64,000 nucleotides of DNA from the NCBI RefSeq assembly GCF_007004545.3, contig NZ_CP045503.2, positions 5,458,501-5,522,500 on the forward strand. Direction: 5' to 3'. Positions 19,209 to 27,487 of the stretch are shown here, one piece after another; positions within the stretch are counted from its first letter, which is position 1, and every line of letters begins with the position of its first letter. The position numbers and the translations under genes are program-made. This stretch comes from Shewanella eurypsychrophilus. GTDB lineage: Bacteria > Pseudomonadota > Gammaproteobacteria > Enterobacterales > Shewanellaceae. The notes beneath the pieces were generated by a model. That model searched no databases and had not been told where the DNA came from. It saw nothing but the letters and a program-made list of their open reading frames with translations.

Positions 19209-21731
19209 ATGAAACGTCGCGACTTTCTTAAAGTAAGCGCAGCAGCTGCGGCAGCCACAGCAATCACAGGTTGTGATAGCTCTAGCGCTGAAGACCCAAT
19301 CCTCAATCCAGGGGTTCCGGTCACGCCGCCAACAGGTGAGAAGATCACCTGGAGTAACTGTGCCAGTAACTGCTTCCAATCATGCCCTCTTAAAGTGCAT
19401 AGCAAAGATGGGGTTGTTACCCGTATCGAAGCCGAGCAGAAAGAGCATGATGATTGGGATACCTTTGAGCATGAGATCCGCCCATGTCTACGTGGTCGCT
19501 CTATGCGTCAAAAGGCCTATAACGCCGACCGTCTCAAGTACCCGATGAAGCGTGTTGGACCCCGTGGATCTGGTGAGTTTGTACGTATCGACTGGGAAGA
19601 AGCTTTCTCAGAAGTTGCACGTATGATCCAAGAGACCACCAGCAACTACGGTAAAAACTCTATCTATGTACCGCTCGGTGGTGGGTCTCACGACCTATCT
19701 GCTGGCGCCATGATTATGGGACTTCGCCTACTATCGACTTGGGAAGGCTGTCTGTTCTTCCACAACGATTACTCGGCATCTCAGTACCGTGAAGGCTCAG
19801 CCTCCATGTACGGCTGGTTGCACTACAAGGTCAATGACACCGTAGGCTTCTGGAATACCGGTAACCGCTTGCGTGATCTTGAGCACAGCGACTTGATGCT
19901 TTGTTTCGGTTACAACCCAATGGAAGCTCGTATGGGTGGCGCGGGTTCTGGCTATGAAAATGCCAAACTGAAGCAGAAAAATAGCTATAAAACCTATTAT
20001 ATCGATCCACGCTTTACCGATACTGCTGTCGCTGCACACGATGAGTGGGTACCGATCCGTCCAGGTACTGATGCCGCGCTATGTGAAGGTATCGCACACC
20101 ACCTGATCAGCAACGACCTTCATGAGAAGGAGTTTCTAGAGAAGTTCTGTATGGGCTTCACTGCTGACACCCTACCTGAAGGTGCTCCAGCTAATGGAGA
20201 TTATTACTCTCATATTATGGGTTTAAGCTCTGATGGCATAGAGAAAACTCCTGAGTGGGCCGAGTCAATTACTGGTGTTTCAGCCGAAAAAATTCGTGAA
20301 ATTGCCGATGCGCTTGCCAATGCCAATGCACCATTTGTTACCCAAGGTTTTGGTATGCAACGTCAAGGTAATGGTGAGAACAACGCCAAAGCCGTACTTA
20401 TGCTACCTATCCTTATCGGTAAGATTGTCGGTAAAGGCATTAACCACGGTGGTACACCGGGTGCAAAAGATCTCGCTCACTACAAGATGATGCCTGCCGA
20501 TTCATTGAAAGATTTGATGAATCTCGGTTTTGGTGATGTCTCGATTCCGGCAGCCTCTCACTTAGACGCCATCGAATTTGGCACCGAAATGAAGCCAAGC
20601 AGCCATGATGTTCGTTATTCAGATGCGACCAAAATGGCAAACGATGATGCACTCGAGACTAATGTGCGCATGCTGTGGCTGACCTCATCGAACATGATTG
20701 CCGGTCAAAATGCCGATCATAACCGTGCACATCGTCTACTGGAAAATCCTGGCGAGTATATCGATCACGTCGTGGTGTTCGAGCAGCATATGACAGGCTC
20801 TGCCAAGTACGCCGATATCTTACTGCCTGAGATCAGCTGGTTAGAGATGTATGACGTGATTCAAAGTGTCAGCAAGTACGATGATGGTAGCTTGCGCTAC
20901 ATCTACGGTATCGAGCCTGCTATGGAGCCGATGTTTGAGTGTCTGCACTCCTTCGATATCTGTCGTGGTATCGCACGTCACTTGGGTACAGAGGGCAAGT
21001 TTGAAGGTGGCAAGACCTACAAGCAGTGGGTCGAAGATATCTTCAAGAACGTCAAGAAGAACAACCCTTGGCTAAAGGGCGACAGCTTCGATGAATTTGT
21101 TAAAGTCGGCCCTCAGCGTGAGGAAGCACCTGAGCATCCAAATCTTCAGTGCTTGAGAGACTTCATCAATACCAATCCTAGACATCCGGAATTCGATAAT
21201 ACGACTGAAGGTGCGTTAAGTACGCCATCAGGCAAGATTGAGATCTACTCGCAAACCTTCGCGGCCAAAATTAAACATGCAGCCGAGGGAGACACGATCA
21301 CCGCTATCCCTGTTTACGATGCCTGTGAAGAGTCCTATGAAGATGAAAGCTTCAAAGATGACTTCCCTTACCAATGTATCAACTACCACGGTAAGCACAG
21401 TGCCCACAGTATTCATGCCAGCACACCTTGGATCAACGAAGTGGTCGAGCATCATCTATGGGTTAACCCAAATGACGCCACCAAGATAGGCGTTATCAAT
21501 GGTCAGAAGGCTCGAGTCACTAGTAAGCGTGGCGCAATCGAAATCACCGTACGTGTTACCCCTCGTATCGTACCTGGCGTAGTCGCGCTACCTCAGGGTG
21601 CTTGGCGTAAGAAACGCAGCGATGGTGTCGATACTGGCGGTGCGGTAAATACCCTAACCAGCAGTAAGCCGAGCCCTGTGGCTAAATCAATTCGCTCGAA
21701 TACGAACCGTGTTCGTATTCAGCCAGCTTAG
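19209..21731 (+). CDS. dmsA: DMSO-reductase-type molybdopterin oxidoreductase, catalytic subunit (operon 1)
   Basis: An 840-residue Mo-bisMGD enzyme of the DmsA type. The N-terminus carries a Tat motif (KRRDFLK) followed by an alanine-rich core and a lipobox ITGC (Cys22), so it is probably a Tat-exported lipoprotein displayed at the cell surface. C51, C55, C59 and C93 form the expected 4Fe-4S site (CxxxCxxxC...C). Ser189 in NDYSAS is the probable molybdenum ligand by comparison with DmsA. YIDPRFTDTA, the PIRPGTDAAL pterin segment and the C-terminal PQGAW and KPSPVAK segments are all DmsA-like. By family it reduces DMSO or a related S- or N-oxide; the true substrate is not shown. It starts nine bases after dmsF, with AAGGGA upstream. 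Confidence 0.9.
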   Translation: MKRRDFLKVSAAAAAATAITGCDSSSAEDPILNPGVPVTPPTGEKITWSNCASNCFQSCPLKVHSKDGVVTRIEAEQKEHDDWDTFEHEIRPCLRGRSMRQKAYNADRLKYPMKRVGPRGSGEFVRIDWEEAFSEVARMIQETTSNYGKNSIYVPLGGGSHDLSAGAMIMGLRLLSTWEGCLFFHNDYSASQYREGSASMYGWLHYKVNDTVGFWNTGNRLRDLEHSDLMLCFGYNPMEARMGGAGSGYENAKLKQKNSYKTYYIDPRFTDTAVAAHDEWVPIRPGTDAALCEGIAHHLISNDLHEKEFLEKFCMGFTADTLPEGAPANGDYYSHIMGLSSDGIEKTPEWAESITGVSAEKIREIADALANANAPFVTQGFGMQRQGNGENNAKAVLMLPILIGKIVGKGINHGGTPGAKDLAHYKMMPADSLKDLMNLGFGDVSIPAASHLDAIEFGTEMKPSSHDVRYSDATKMANDDALETNVRMLWLTSSNMIAGQNADHNRAHRLLENPGEYIDHVVVFEQHMTGSAKYADILLPEISWLEMYDVIQSVSKYDDGSLRYIYGIEPAMEPMFECLHSFDICRGIARHLGTEGKFEGGKTYKQWVEDIFKNVKKNNPWLKGDSFDEFVKVGPQREEAPEHPNLQCLRDFINTNPRHPEFDNTTEGALSTPSGKIEIYSQTFAAKIKHAAEGDTITAIPVYDACEESYEDESFKDDFPYQCINYHGKHSAHSIHASTPWINEVVEHHLWVNPNDATKIGVINGQKARVTSKRGAIEITVRVTPRIVPGVVALPQGAWRKKRSDGVDTGGAVNTLTSSKPSPVAKSIRSNTNRVRIQPA

Positions 21732-21743
21732 GAGGATTAGCAG

Positions 21744-22367
21744 ATGACCCAACAATATGGTTTTTATGTTGATGTCGCCACCTGCTCAGGTTGCAAAACC
21801 TGCATGGTGTCTTGCAAAGACAACAAAGATCTAGAGATAGGACGTAACTTCCGCCGGGTATATGAGTATGCCGGTGGTAGCTGTAGCGAGAATGCCAACG
21901 GCGTCTTGTCTCAGTCTGTTTTTGCCTACTACGTCTCTATGGCCTGTAACCACTGTGACACGCCAGCATGTACAAAAGCCTGTCCAACAGGCGCTATGTA
22001 TAAGGAACCTGAGCGCGGCCTAGTACTTGTCCATGACGATATCTGTATCGGCTGTAACGCATGTGCACAAGCTTGCCCATACGATGCACCGCAGATGGAC
22101 ACTGAGCGCAGCAAGATGACTAAGTGTGATGGCTGTCAGGACAGACTCAATGTCGGCCTCAAACCTATGTGTGTTGCTAGCTGTATTCACAGAGCCTTAG
22201 ACTTTGGCCCCATTGAAGAGCTGCGTCAGAAGTATGGTGCTACCGCAGAGATCGCTCCGCTGCCACCAGCAAGTGTCACTAAGCCTAACTTAGTGATCAA
22301 TTTGCATGCTCAAGCGCAACCTGCTGGCTCTACTGCTGGCACCGTAATCAATCCTAACGAATGTTGA
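21744..22367 (+). CDS. dmsB: Four-cluster ferredoxin subunit, DmsB type (operon 1)
   Basis: A 207-residue iron-sulfur electron-transfer subunit. Four cysteine groups are visible: CSGCKTCMVSC, CNHCDTPACTKACP, CIGCNACAQACP and CDGCQDRL followed by CVASC, the arrangement that binds four 4Fe-4S clusters in DmsB proteins. It passes electrons to the partner catalytic subunit. It has no signal peptide of its own and would travel with DmsA through the Tat system. AGGAGG lies eight bases before the start. There is no DmsC-like membrane anchor, as expected when electrons come from the decaheme conduit. Confidence 0.93.
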   Translation: MTQQYGFYVDVATCSGCKTCMVSCKDNKDLEIGRNFRRVYEYAGGSCSENANGVLSQSVFAYYVSMACNHCDTPACTKACPTGAMYKEPERGLVLVHDDICIGCNACAQACPYDAPQMDTERSKMTKCDGCQDRLNVGLKPMCVASCIHRALDFGPIEELRQKYGATAEIAPLPPASVTKPNLVINLHAQAQPAGSTAGTVINPNEC

Positions 22368-22381
22368 TAAGAGAGAACGTG

Positions 22382-24457
22382 ATGATAAAAACTAGAATGA
22401 CTACTGTGGCAGCAATGATCCTTGCGTCACTGACGATGACAGCGTGTAACGACACTGAAACTGAATATGTTTACGTTTGTGATGACGGTACTGAGGTTTC
22501 TAACCCAGATAGCTGTCCAATCACAGATCCAAGCGACCCAACAGATCCAGTCGTACCTACACCGATTGATGCGCCATTTGTCTTAGCGGCTCAAACTAAG
22601 ATCGATGAAGCCTATATCGGTATCACCAGCAGCGGCAACATGTACGACCCAACTAATAACGATTGGGCAAACATGCTACCACCAGGTTATGAAGGTAAGC
22701 GTACTGCAGCATACCCATGGGGCACGACAACATACGGTCAAGAACTTTGGTTTGGTACCATCGCTCAGGGTTGGTGTGTATGGCCATACCAGAACATCGG
22801 CATGGACCTGATGACTACTACTTACGAAAGTGAGTACACCGCTTGTTCTGTACCTAATACAACCGGTACACCTTCACAGTTCTATCTATATGATTTCGAA
22901 ACTGGTGAGCAGGAAGTGATTCAGAATGTACTGGATGAAGAAAGCCTAAAAGAATACCTAAAGGCTTTCACTCCACGTAACTATGGTTCTGACGCTGAGC
23001 CTCAACTTGCTAACACCTTCGGCTTCCGTGCCTCGGGTACTGTCGGTGACTTAGTCTTTACCGCAGGCCACTATAAGAACATTGGCGGCGAAGGACGCCT
23101 ACGCTTATTCGTCTTCAACGCTAAAGAGCGCTCATTTGTGGGTTACCGCGATATCATCGGTGATACTACACGTCGTTTCCGCACCCTGACCGATGCAAAA
23201 GGTAATGATGGTTTCTATACCATTATCGGCTCAGAAACTGGTATGACGCAGAACGGTAATGGTCCGACTCAGATGCTACGTTGGGTGGGTACACAAGATG
23301 CACCTTTTGCCGGTGGTGACGTGACGGATGATAGACTTCAAGGCGCTGAAACAGGCTGGGAAGTGGTTTCTGATGCGTCATTTGCTATGACTCACGGCAT
23401 GATAGGTGACTGGCGTCAGTTCACTCATACCGATGGTACTGAGCGTTTAATCATGAGCTCAGCAGCTCACCCGCATGTCTACAAGTATGGCAATGGTGAA
23501 GAGCAGGTTCGTAACCCAGGTATTAGTGAATCAGTTATTCTACTGTCTAACCCGATCCCAGAGGGTGGCTTCACTGCAGCAAATCCAATGGAGTTCACCG
23601 AGATCTTCAACATGAACCGCTACGACCCTGCTGAACTTGCAAGTTGGGGACATAAGTGGGGAACCAGTGCGATTCTAGATGGTTATGTCTATTTCGGTAC
23701 TTACCACCAGGGCAACGATGCGGGTTACAAGCACTTCGAGAAGGCTGCCCCTCAGTTAATGGCTGATGTAATCGCCCGTGAAGGTGCTGAAGCCTTCCAG
23801 GTTAACGAGTGGCGTGCAAGTTCAATCTTCCGTATGAAGCTTGCTGATCTTGAAGCGATTGGTGAAGGCAAGAAAGATCCTGAGCTGCTTTACGGTTACG
23901 AGACCATGAATATCGTCGATAAGGAAACTGCTTCATACAAGTCAGTACCTAACTTACTAGGTCAGAAGCCACTGTACGGCGAAGCCGGTATGGGTAACCC
24001 AGGTAACGTCTACTCTTGGACCTCGATCAGTAAAGATGGCAAGCTATTCTGGGGCTTCTTCGATGCCTTCTCAGGAATGCATGATCTGCTAAACAATGCC
24101 TACGCAGGTGATGTGATGATTCCAGGTGTACCAATGCCAATCCCTAACCCAGACTATAAAGATATGATGAAAAATAGTCCTGGCCAGTGGATGATGGATC
24201 ATACCAAAGAGGTGATGACTGCCAATGGTACACTAGACGATTTCACTCCTGGTGGTGACCTAGTGGTATTCGATGATGTGAACAGCCCTGCACGTGTGTT
24301 GACCAAAGATGGTTTTGGCAACTTGTGTTCAAACGGCGTTCGTAACGTAGTAGATATCAACGACAAGCTTTACTTTGGTACATCAACTTGGTGTAACCTT
24401 TCAGACAAAGCGGGTCTTGAATTCTACCAGTACAAGCCTGAGCTAGATAAGAAGTAA
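22382..24457 (+). CDS. Large lipoprotein of unknown function in dms operon 1
   Basis: A 691-residue protein with a lipoprotein signal (lipobox MTAC), then a Thr/Pro/Asp-rich linker (DPSDPTDPVVP) and a large domain rich in Gly and aromatic residues. Motifs kept with the operon 2 paralogue include VWPYQNIG, FGFRA.GTVGDLVF, GDTTRRFRTL, KWGTSAI and GNVYSWTSI. Repeated strand-like blocks suggest a beta-propeller, but this is only an impression. Start 22382 (MIKTRM) is preferred over 22361 because the signal peptide begins there, and it lies after the dmsB stop. Linkage suggests a surface accessory of the reductase. In operons of this type this position is held by dmsG, but I cannot confirm homology. 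Confidence 0.75.
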   Translation: MIKTRMTTVAAMILASLTMTACNDTETEYVYVCDDGTEVSNPDSCPITDPSDPTDPVVPTPIDAPFVLAAQTKIDEAYIGITSSGNMYDPTNNDWANMLPPGYEGKRTAAYPWGTTTYGQELWFGTIAQGWCVWPYQNIGMDLMTTTYESEYTACSVPNTTGTPSQFYLYDFETGEQEVIQNVLDEESLKEYLKAFTPRNYGSDAEPQLANTFGFRASGTVGDLVFTAGHYKNIGGEGRLRLFVFNAKERSFVGYRDIIGDTTRRFRTLTDAKGNDGFYTIIGSETGMTQNGNGPTQMLRWVGTQDAPFAGGDVTDDRLQGAETGWEVVSDASFAMTHGMIGDWRQFTHTDGTERLIMSSAAHPHVYKYGNGEEQVRNPGISESVILLSNPIPEGGFTAANPMEFTEIFNMNRYDPAELASWGHKWGTSAILDGYVYFGTYHQGNDAGYKHFEKAAPQLMADVIAREGAEAFQVNEWRASSIFRMKLADLEAIGEGKKDPELLYGYETMNIVDKETASYKSVPNLLGQKPLYGEAGMGNPGNVYSWTSISKDGKLFWGFFDAFSGMHDLLNNAYAGDVMIPGVPMPIPNPDYKDMMKNSPGQWMMDHTKEVMTANGTLDDFTPGGDLVVFDDVNSPARVLTKDGFGNLCSNGVRNVVDINDKLYFGTSTWCNLSDKAGLEFYQYKPELDKK

Positions 24458-24473
24458 CTAGCAGTTTAACACT

Positions 24474-24502
24474 AAGGTAGGGCCTAAGGGCTCTACCTTT
24501 TT
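24474..24502 (+). terminator. Terminator between the lipoprotein and chaperone genes, operon 1
   Basis: AAGGTAGGGCC-TAAG-GGCTCTACCTTTTT is a strong hairpin with a T-run, placed before the TorD-like gene. The analogous position in operon 2 also has one (34419-34447). Confidence 0.8.
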
Positions 24503-24575
24503 CGTTTTAGCTAGCCTTTACATTTTTAAACTATAAGCAAGCACACTCAGCATAGAAAACATTCAGGAAAACATT

Positions 24576-25202
24576 ATGAATCAAGAATATGCAGCCATTT
24601 CCCGCATTGCCAGCAGCACATTATATAGTGAGGCTAGTGATGGTTTTATCCAGACACTGATCGAAAATGAGATAGCAACGAGCTGGCCAAAATTAACCCA
24701 GAGTCCTAAACGCCAGCAAGGGCTAGACCTATTAGCCTGTTATCTAAATGAGTATACAATCGAGAGTAATCTGCCACTAACTGTGGAGTTTAATCGACTA
24801 TTTATCGGCCCAGAAACTATGCCTGCAGCGCCTTGGGGTTCTGTATACCTATTTAAAGATCAGCTATTAAATGGTGACTCTACCGTAGCGCTAAAGGCTT
24901 TCTTTAAGCGTAACAATATCGACTTTAAACTCAATGAAAACCAGCCAGTGGATCACTTAGGGCTTATCTTTGCAGCGATGGAACTGTTACTGAATACACC
25001 TGATAGTAAAGACGGTGAAAACCAGCTGCGCATCTTGATAGGCGAGCATATGTGCCCTTGGGTATACCGAGTGTTTGAGCTAATATTTGAGCACGCCAAC
25101 AGTGACTATTACCGAGGCTTTTCCCTACTAATAGAAGATTTTGTCGATACTCTGATTAATGAGCTGAATATCATCCCAAGCCAAAGACCTATCTACAGGT
25201 AA
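24576..25202 (+). CDS. TorD/DmsD-family maturation chaperone (operon 1)
   Basis: A 208-residue, probably all-helical cytoplasmic protein. EHMCPW (in GEHMCPWVYR, about residues 151-156) matches the ExxHxxPW motif of TorD/DmsD chaperones, which bind the Tat leader of molybdoenzymes and hold them until cofactor insertion is complete. The probable client is the adjacent dmsA product. It lies 118 bases after the lipoprotein gene and behind a terminator, so its level is likely lower than that of the structural subunits. It is only moderately similar to the operon 2 copy, which fits two clients with different leaders. Confidence 0.85.
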   Translation: MNQEYAAISRIASSTLYSEASDGFIQTLIENEIATSWPKLTQSPKRQQGLDLLACYLNEYTIESNLPLTVEFNRLFIGPETMPAAPWGSVYLFKDQLLNGDSTVALKAFFKRNNIDFKLNENQPVDHLGLIFAAMELLLNTPDSKDGENQLRILIGEHMCPWVYRVFELIFEHANSDYYRGFSLLIEDFVDTLINELNIIPSQRPIYR

Positions 25203-25268
25203 TTGAAGTTTGCTAATCTTTGAAAGGGCAAAACAAAAATTGAATAAAGATAATAGCGGTAATATTTA

Positions 25269-25290
25269 GGGGGGATGTTCAAATCCCCCA
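25269..25290. other. Stem-loop between torD-like 1 and tetR 2
   Basis: GGGGGAT-GTTCAA-ATCCCCC forms a seven-base-pair hairpin in the gap between converging genes. It lacks a T-run on either strand, so terminator function is uncertain. Confidence 0.45.
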
Positions 25291-25360
25291 GCACCAACAA
25301 GCTCTTCTTGCTCTTTTAGCGATTTTCGTTAATAGACATTTGAATATACTGAGCTAGCAA

Positions 25361-26041
25361 TCATACTCTCACGCTCAAATCACTGATCACTTTTAATAGC
25401 TTATCATAATCAACAGACTCATGATCTTTCCTCCACTTAAGCATATCGGTAAAAAGCATCATGTTTTCATATACATCTAATAGTGAACGATTGATGTAAT
25501 TGCCTAAGGTTATTATTTTTTTAGGGAGCAACACACAACCTCTTTGATAGGGGTAAACTATTCCCATAGCTCTAAAAACTTGCTCCTGTGTCGCAATCAA
25601 ATTGCCCTTTCTCATTGGTATCATCCAGAATTGAATGTGGATATTTCTCAGCTGTTCAATAACTTGCTCATGCTCACTCTGTTGACTTCCCCCCTCAAAA
25701 AGGCAGATTGCTGGATTAGCAGTGAGAAAAGCAATTCCTAAACGATTTTTTGTACCTGATGATATATATATCGGAGCTAGCAGTGCTGTTACCAATTTCT
25801 CACGATCATTCAAACATTCATGATCTTGGATATCTATCAGCATCTGGCGAGTATTAACGGCATCACGGATAAATAACCTAGCTAACACATCTTCCTTACC
25901 TGAAAAATGTTTATACAGAGTAGCTCTTGATACTTTAGCCCGCTTGCCAATATCTGCAAATTTAAAAGAGACCATACCATCTTCAAGAATCAACTCACGC
26001 GCGACTTCCAGTAGTTGTGATTCTCGATCTAACTTACTCAT
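25361..26041 (-). CDS. TetR-family transcriptional regulator (copy 2), altered C-terminus
   Basis: A 226-residue paralogue of the regulators at 13188 and 35232, with the helix-turn-helix at residues 22-50 (FADIGKRAKVSRATLYKHF). It is most like copy 1. The last residues (SDLSVRV) do not match, but reading one base out of frame restores FERESMIAS, which matches the FERESMIAC end of copy 1. A small frameshift has therefore replaced the tail. The DNA-binding and ligand regions are intact, so the protein may still work. It is divergent from dms operon 2 with a 580-base gap. Confidence 0.86.
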   Translation of the reverse strand: MSKLDRESQLLEVARELILEDGMVSFKFADIGKRAKVSRATLYKHFSGKEDVLARLFIRDAVNTRQMLIDIQDHECLNDREKLVTALLAPIYISSGTKNRLGIAFLTANPAICLFEGGSQQSEHEQVIEQLRNIHIQFWMIPMRKGNLIATQEQVFRAMGIVYPYQRGCVLLPKKIITLGNYINRSLLDVYENMMLFTDMLKWRKDHESVDYDKLLKVISDLSVRV

Positions 26042-26167
26042 AACTCCACCTTGTACTTAATACTTTTCTAATATAAATAAACAACCGAAAACTAACCCAT
26101 GTAAAAACATTAAGGAGGGCTTGGAATATATTGATTTTAAAATTCGCCTGTCGATGAGAGCTATTAA

Positions 26168-26275
26168 AAAAGGACCATGGAGCGGCATCCAACATTGCAG
26201 GGAAAGATGAGCATAACTTTAACTACATGGTCCATATCTAATACTTAAGATATAGAGATCATAATGAGGAACAAC
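26168..26275 (+). repeat. Conserved leader element, copy 2 (candidate structured RNA or regulatory block)
   Basis: Counterpart of 16050-16155. Here the closing stem is longer: GGACCATG (from 26172) pairs with CATGGTCC (ending 26233), eight pairs against six in copy 1. The inverted repeat ATATCT-N8-AGATAT is at 26234-26253. The core CATCCAACATTGCAGGGAAA is unchanged between copies. Confidence 0.55.
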
Positions 26276-26301
26276 ATAATCACACTCAGATTACCCACCA
26301 A

Positions 26302-26320
26302 TTAGACAGCTGTCAAGACA
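26302..26320. promoter_or_regulatory. Palindromic GACA/TGTC motif, dms operon 2
   Basis: TAGACAGCTGTCAAGACAG contains the perfect ten-base palindrome GACAGCTGTC followed by a further GACA half-site. The equivalent of 16186-16204 upstream of operon 1. Confidence 0.4.
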
Positions 26321-26620
26321 GCAATCAACCCGAGCGGTTAAACTTATATCCAGATCTAAATTATTAAGTTAGATGTGACAGGAGCTATATCTGGCTTGGT
26401 GAGTTTGTGAGGTTGGCTCAAACTTGCGTAGGCGAGCCTTGTCACGCAAAGCTCAACAAATAGCACCCAGATCACAACGGCATCATCAAATTCAGGTCAT
26501 TTTCATCAATACAGATCAATATCACACACTTGTTTGTACATGTGTCTATATAATTACCTAAAAATAAGTACGAAAACATTAATATCGTTTCCTTTAGAAA
26601 CTACGAGTGTGAGAGAAGTG

Positions 26621-27481
26621 ATGAGAATCTTACAAAAAATCGGCCTGCTAACTGCGTTTATCGCCGCTACAGTCCTCTCAGTGCCAAGCGCACTGGCAAA
26701 TGACACCGCTACTCCTTTGGAGCAGCAACTGGTTAATAAATTCACGGAGGCTAACTACTCTAAGAAAGGTGCTGACACCTGTCTGATGTGCCACAAAAAA
26801 TCACCATCCGTTATGGCTATTTTCAATACGCCACACGGCAATACCGACAAGGGCCCAATGGCTGGACTTCAATGTGAAGCCTGTCATGGACCACAAGGTA
26901 AGCACAAAGGTAACAACGAACCCATGCTCACTTTCGGGGATGAGTTCTCTGTCGAAGGTCGCAACAGCGTCTGTGAGTCTTGCCACAGCCAAGAGCACAC
27001 TCCCTTCCATGACCAAGCCTGTAGTGATTGTCACAACATTCACCAAGCTGAGTTAGTTGCCGAGCAGCCACAAGCTCAATGTGCAAACTGTCACAGCCAG
27101 CAAGACTCGGCCCAGTTTAAGCGCTCGACTCACTTAGGCACCTTAACCTGCAGCGATTGCCACAACCCACATGAAGAAGCGCCGCTATCTATTAATGACA
27201 CCTGTTACAGCTGTCATGCCGAGAAGCGTGGACCTGCACTTTGGGAGCACTCGCCTGTCACTGAAGATTGCACCACCTGTCACAACCCACATGGCTCGGT
27301 CAACGACAACCTGCTTAACAGTCGTGCACCTCAGCTTTGTCAGAGTTGTCACAACCAAGCCGGTCACCCAGGTGATGTGCACAACAGCTTAAATGGCTTC
27401 ACTCAAGGGCAATCTTGCATGAACTGTCACAGCAAGATACATGGCTCGAACCACCCTTCTGGCCACTTGTTTGAGAAATAG
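26621..27481 (+). CDS. dmsE: Periplasmic decaheme cytochrome c, DmsE/MtrA family (operon 2)
   Basis: Same 286-residue length, signal peptide and ten CxxCH motifs as the operon 1 copy. The frame is open upstream to 26534, but the signal peptide starts at MRILQK (26621). At the DNA level the two copies are almost the same, including silent positions, which is unlike the catalytic subunits downstream. It ends six bases before the barrel gene, with a single GGAG junction and no micro-ORFs. Either copy could supply cytochrome to both reductases. Confidence 0.93.
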   Translation: MRILQKIGLLTAFIAATVLSVPSALANDTATPLEQQLVNKFTEANYSKKGADTCLMCHKKSPSVMAIFNTPHGNTDKGPMAGLQCEACHGPQGKHKGNNEPMLTFGDEFSVEGRNSVCESCHSQEHTPFHDQACSDCHNIHQAELVAEQPQAQCANCHSQQDSAQFKRSTHLGTLTCSDCHNPHEEAPLSINDTCYSCHAEKRGPALWEHSPVTEDCTTCHNPHGSVNDNLLNSRAPQLCQSCHNQAGHPGDVHNSLNGFTQGQSCMNCHSKIHGSNHPSGHLFEK

Positions 27482-27487
27482 GAGTCG

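Larger units (their letters stand above)
26042..26620. other. Long gene-free leader region of dms operon 2
   Basis: About 580 bases without a convincing gene. It holds the second copy of the conserved leader element (26168-26275), the palindromic GACA/TGTC motif (26302-26320), and from 26577 the tract nearly identical to operon 1. AGTTAGATGTGACAGG at 26368 contains the reverse complement of the CCTGTCACA sequence found upstream of OPT gene 1. Confidence 0.6.

Noticed and set aside
18948-19405. Long antisense ORFs opposite dmsF and dmsA.
   Set aside because: They mirror the codon structure of the strongly supported genes and have no ribosome-binding site or family features.
25269-25297. A tRNA-like 3' end (GTTCAAATCCCCC then CACCA) near torD-like 1.
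   Set aside because: The loop is too long for a T-arm and there is no acceptor, anticodon or D-arm upstream. It is best explained as a simple hairpin.
26534-26620. An N-terminal extension of the operon 2 cytochrome.
   Set aside because: The signal peptide begins at 26621 and the extension lies over the leader DNA; operon 1 lacks an equivalent.
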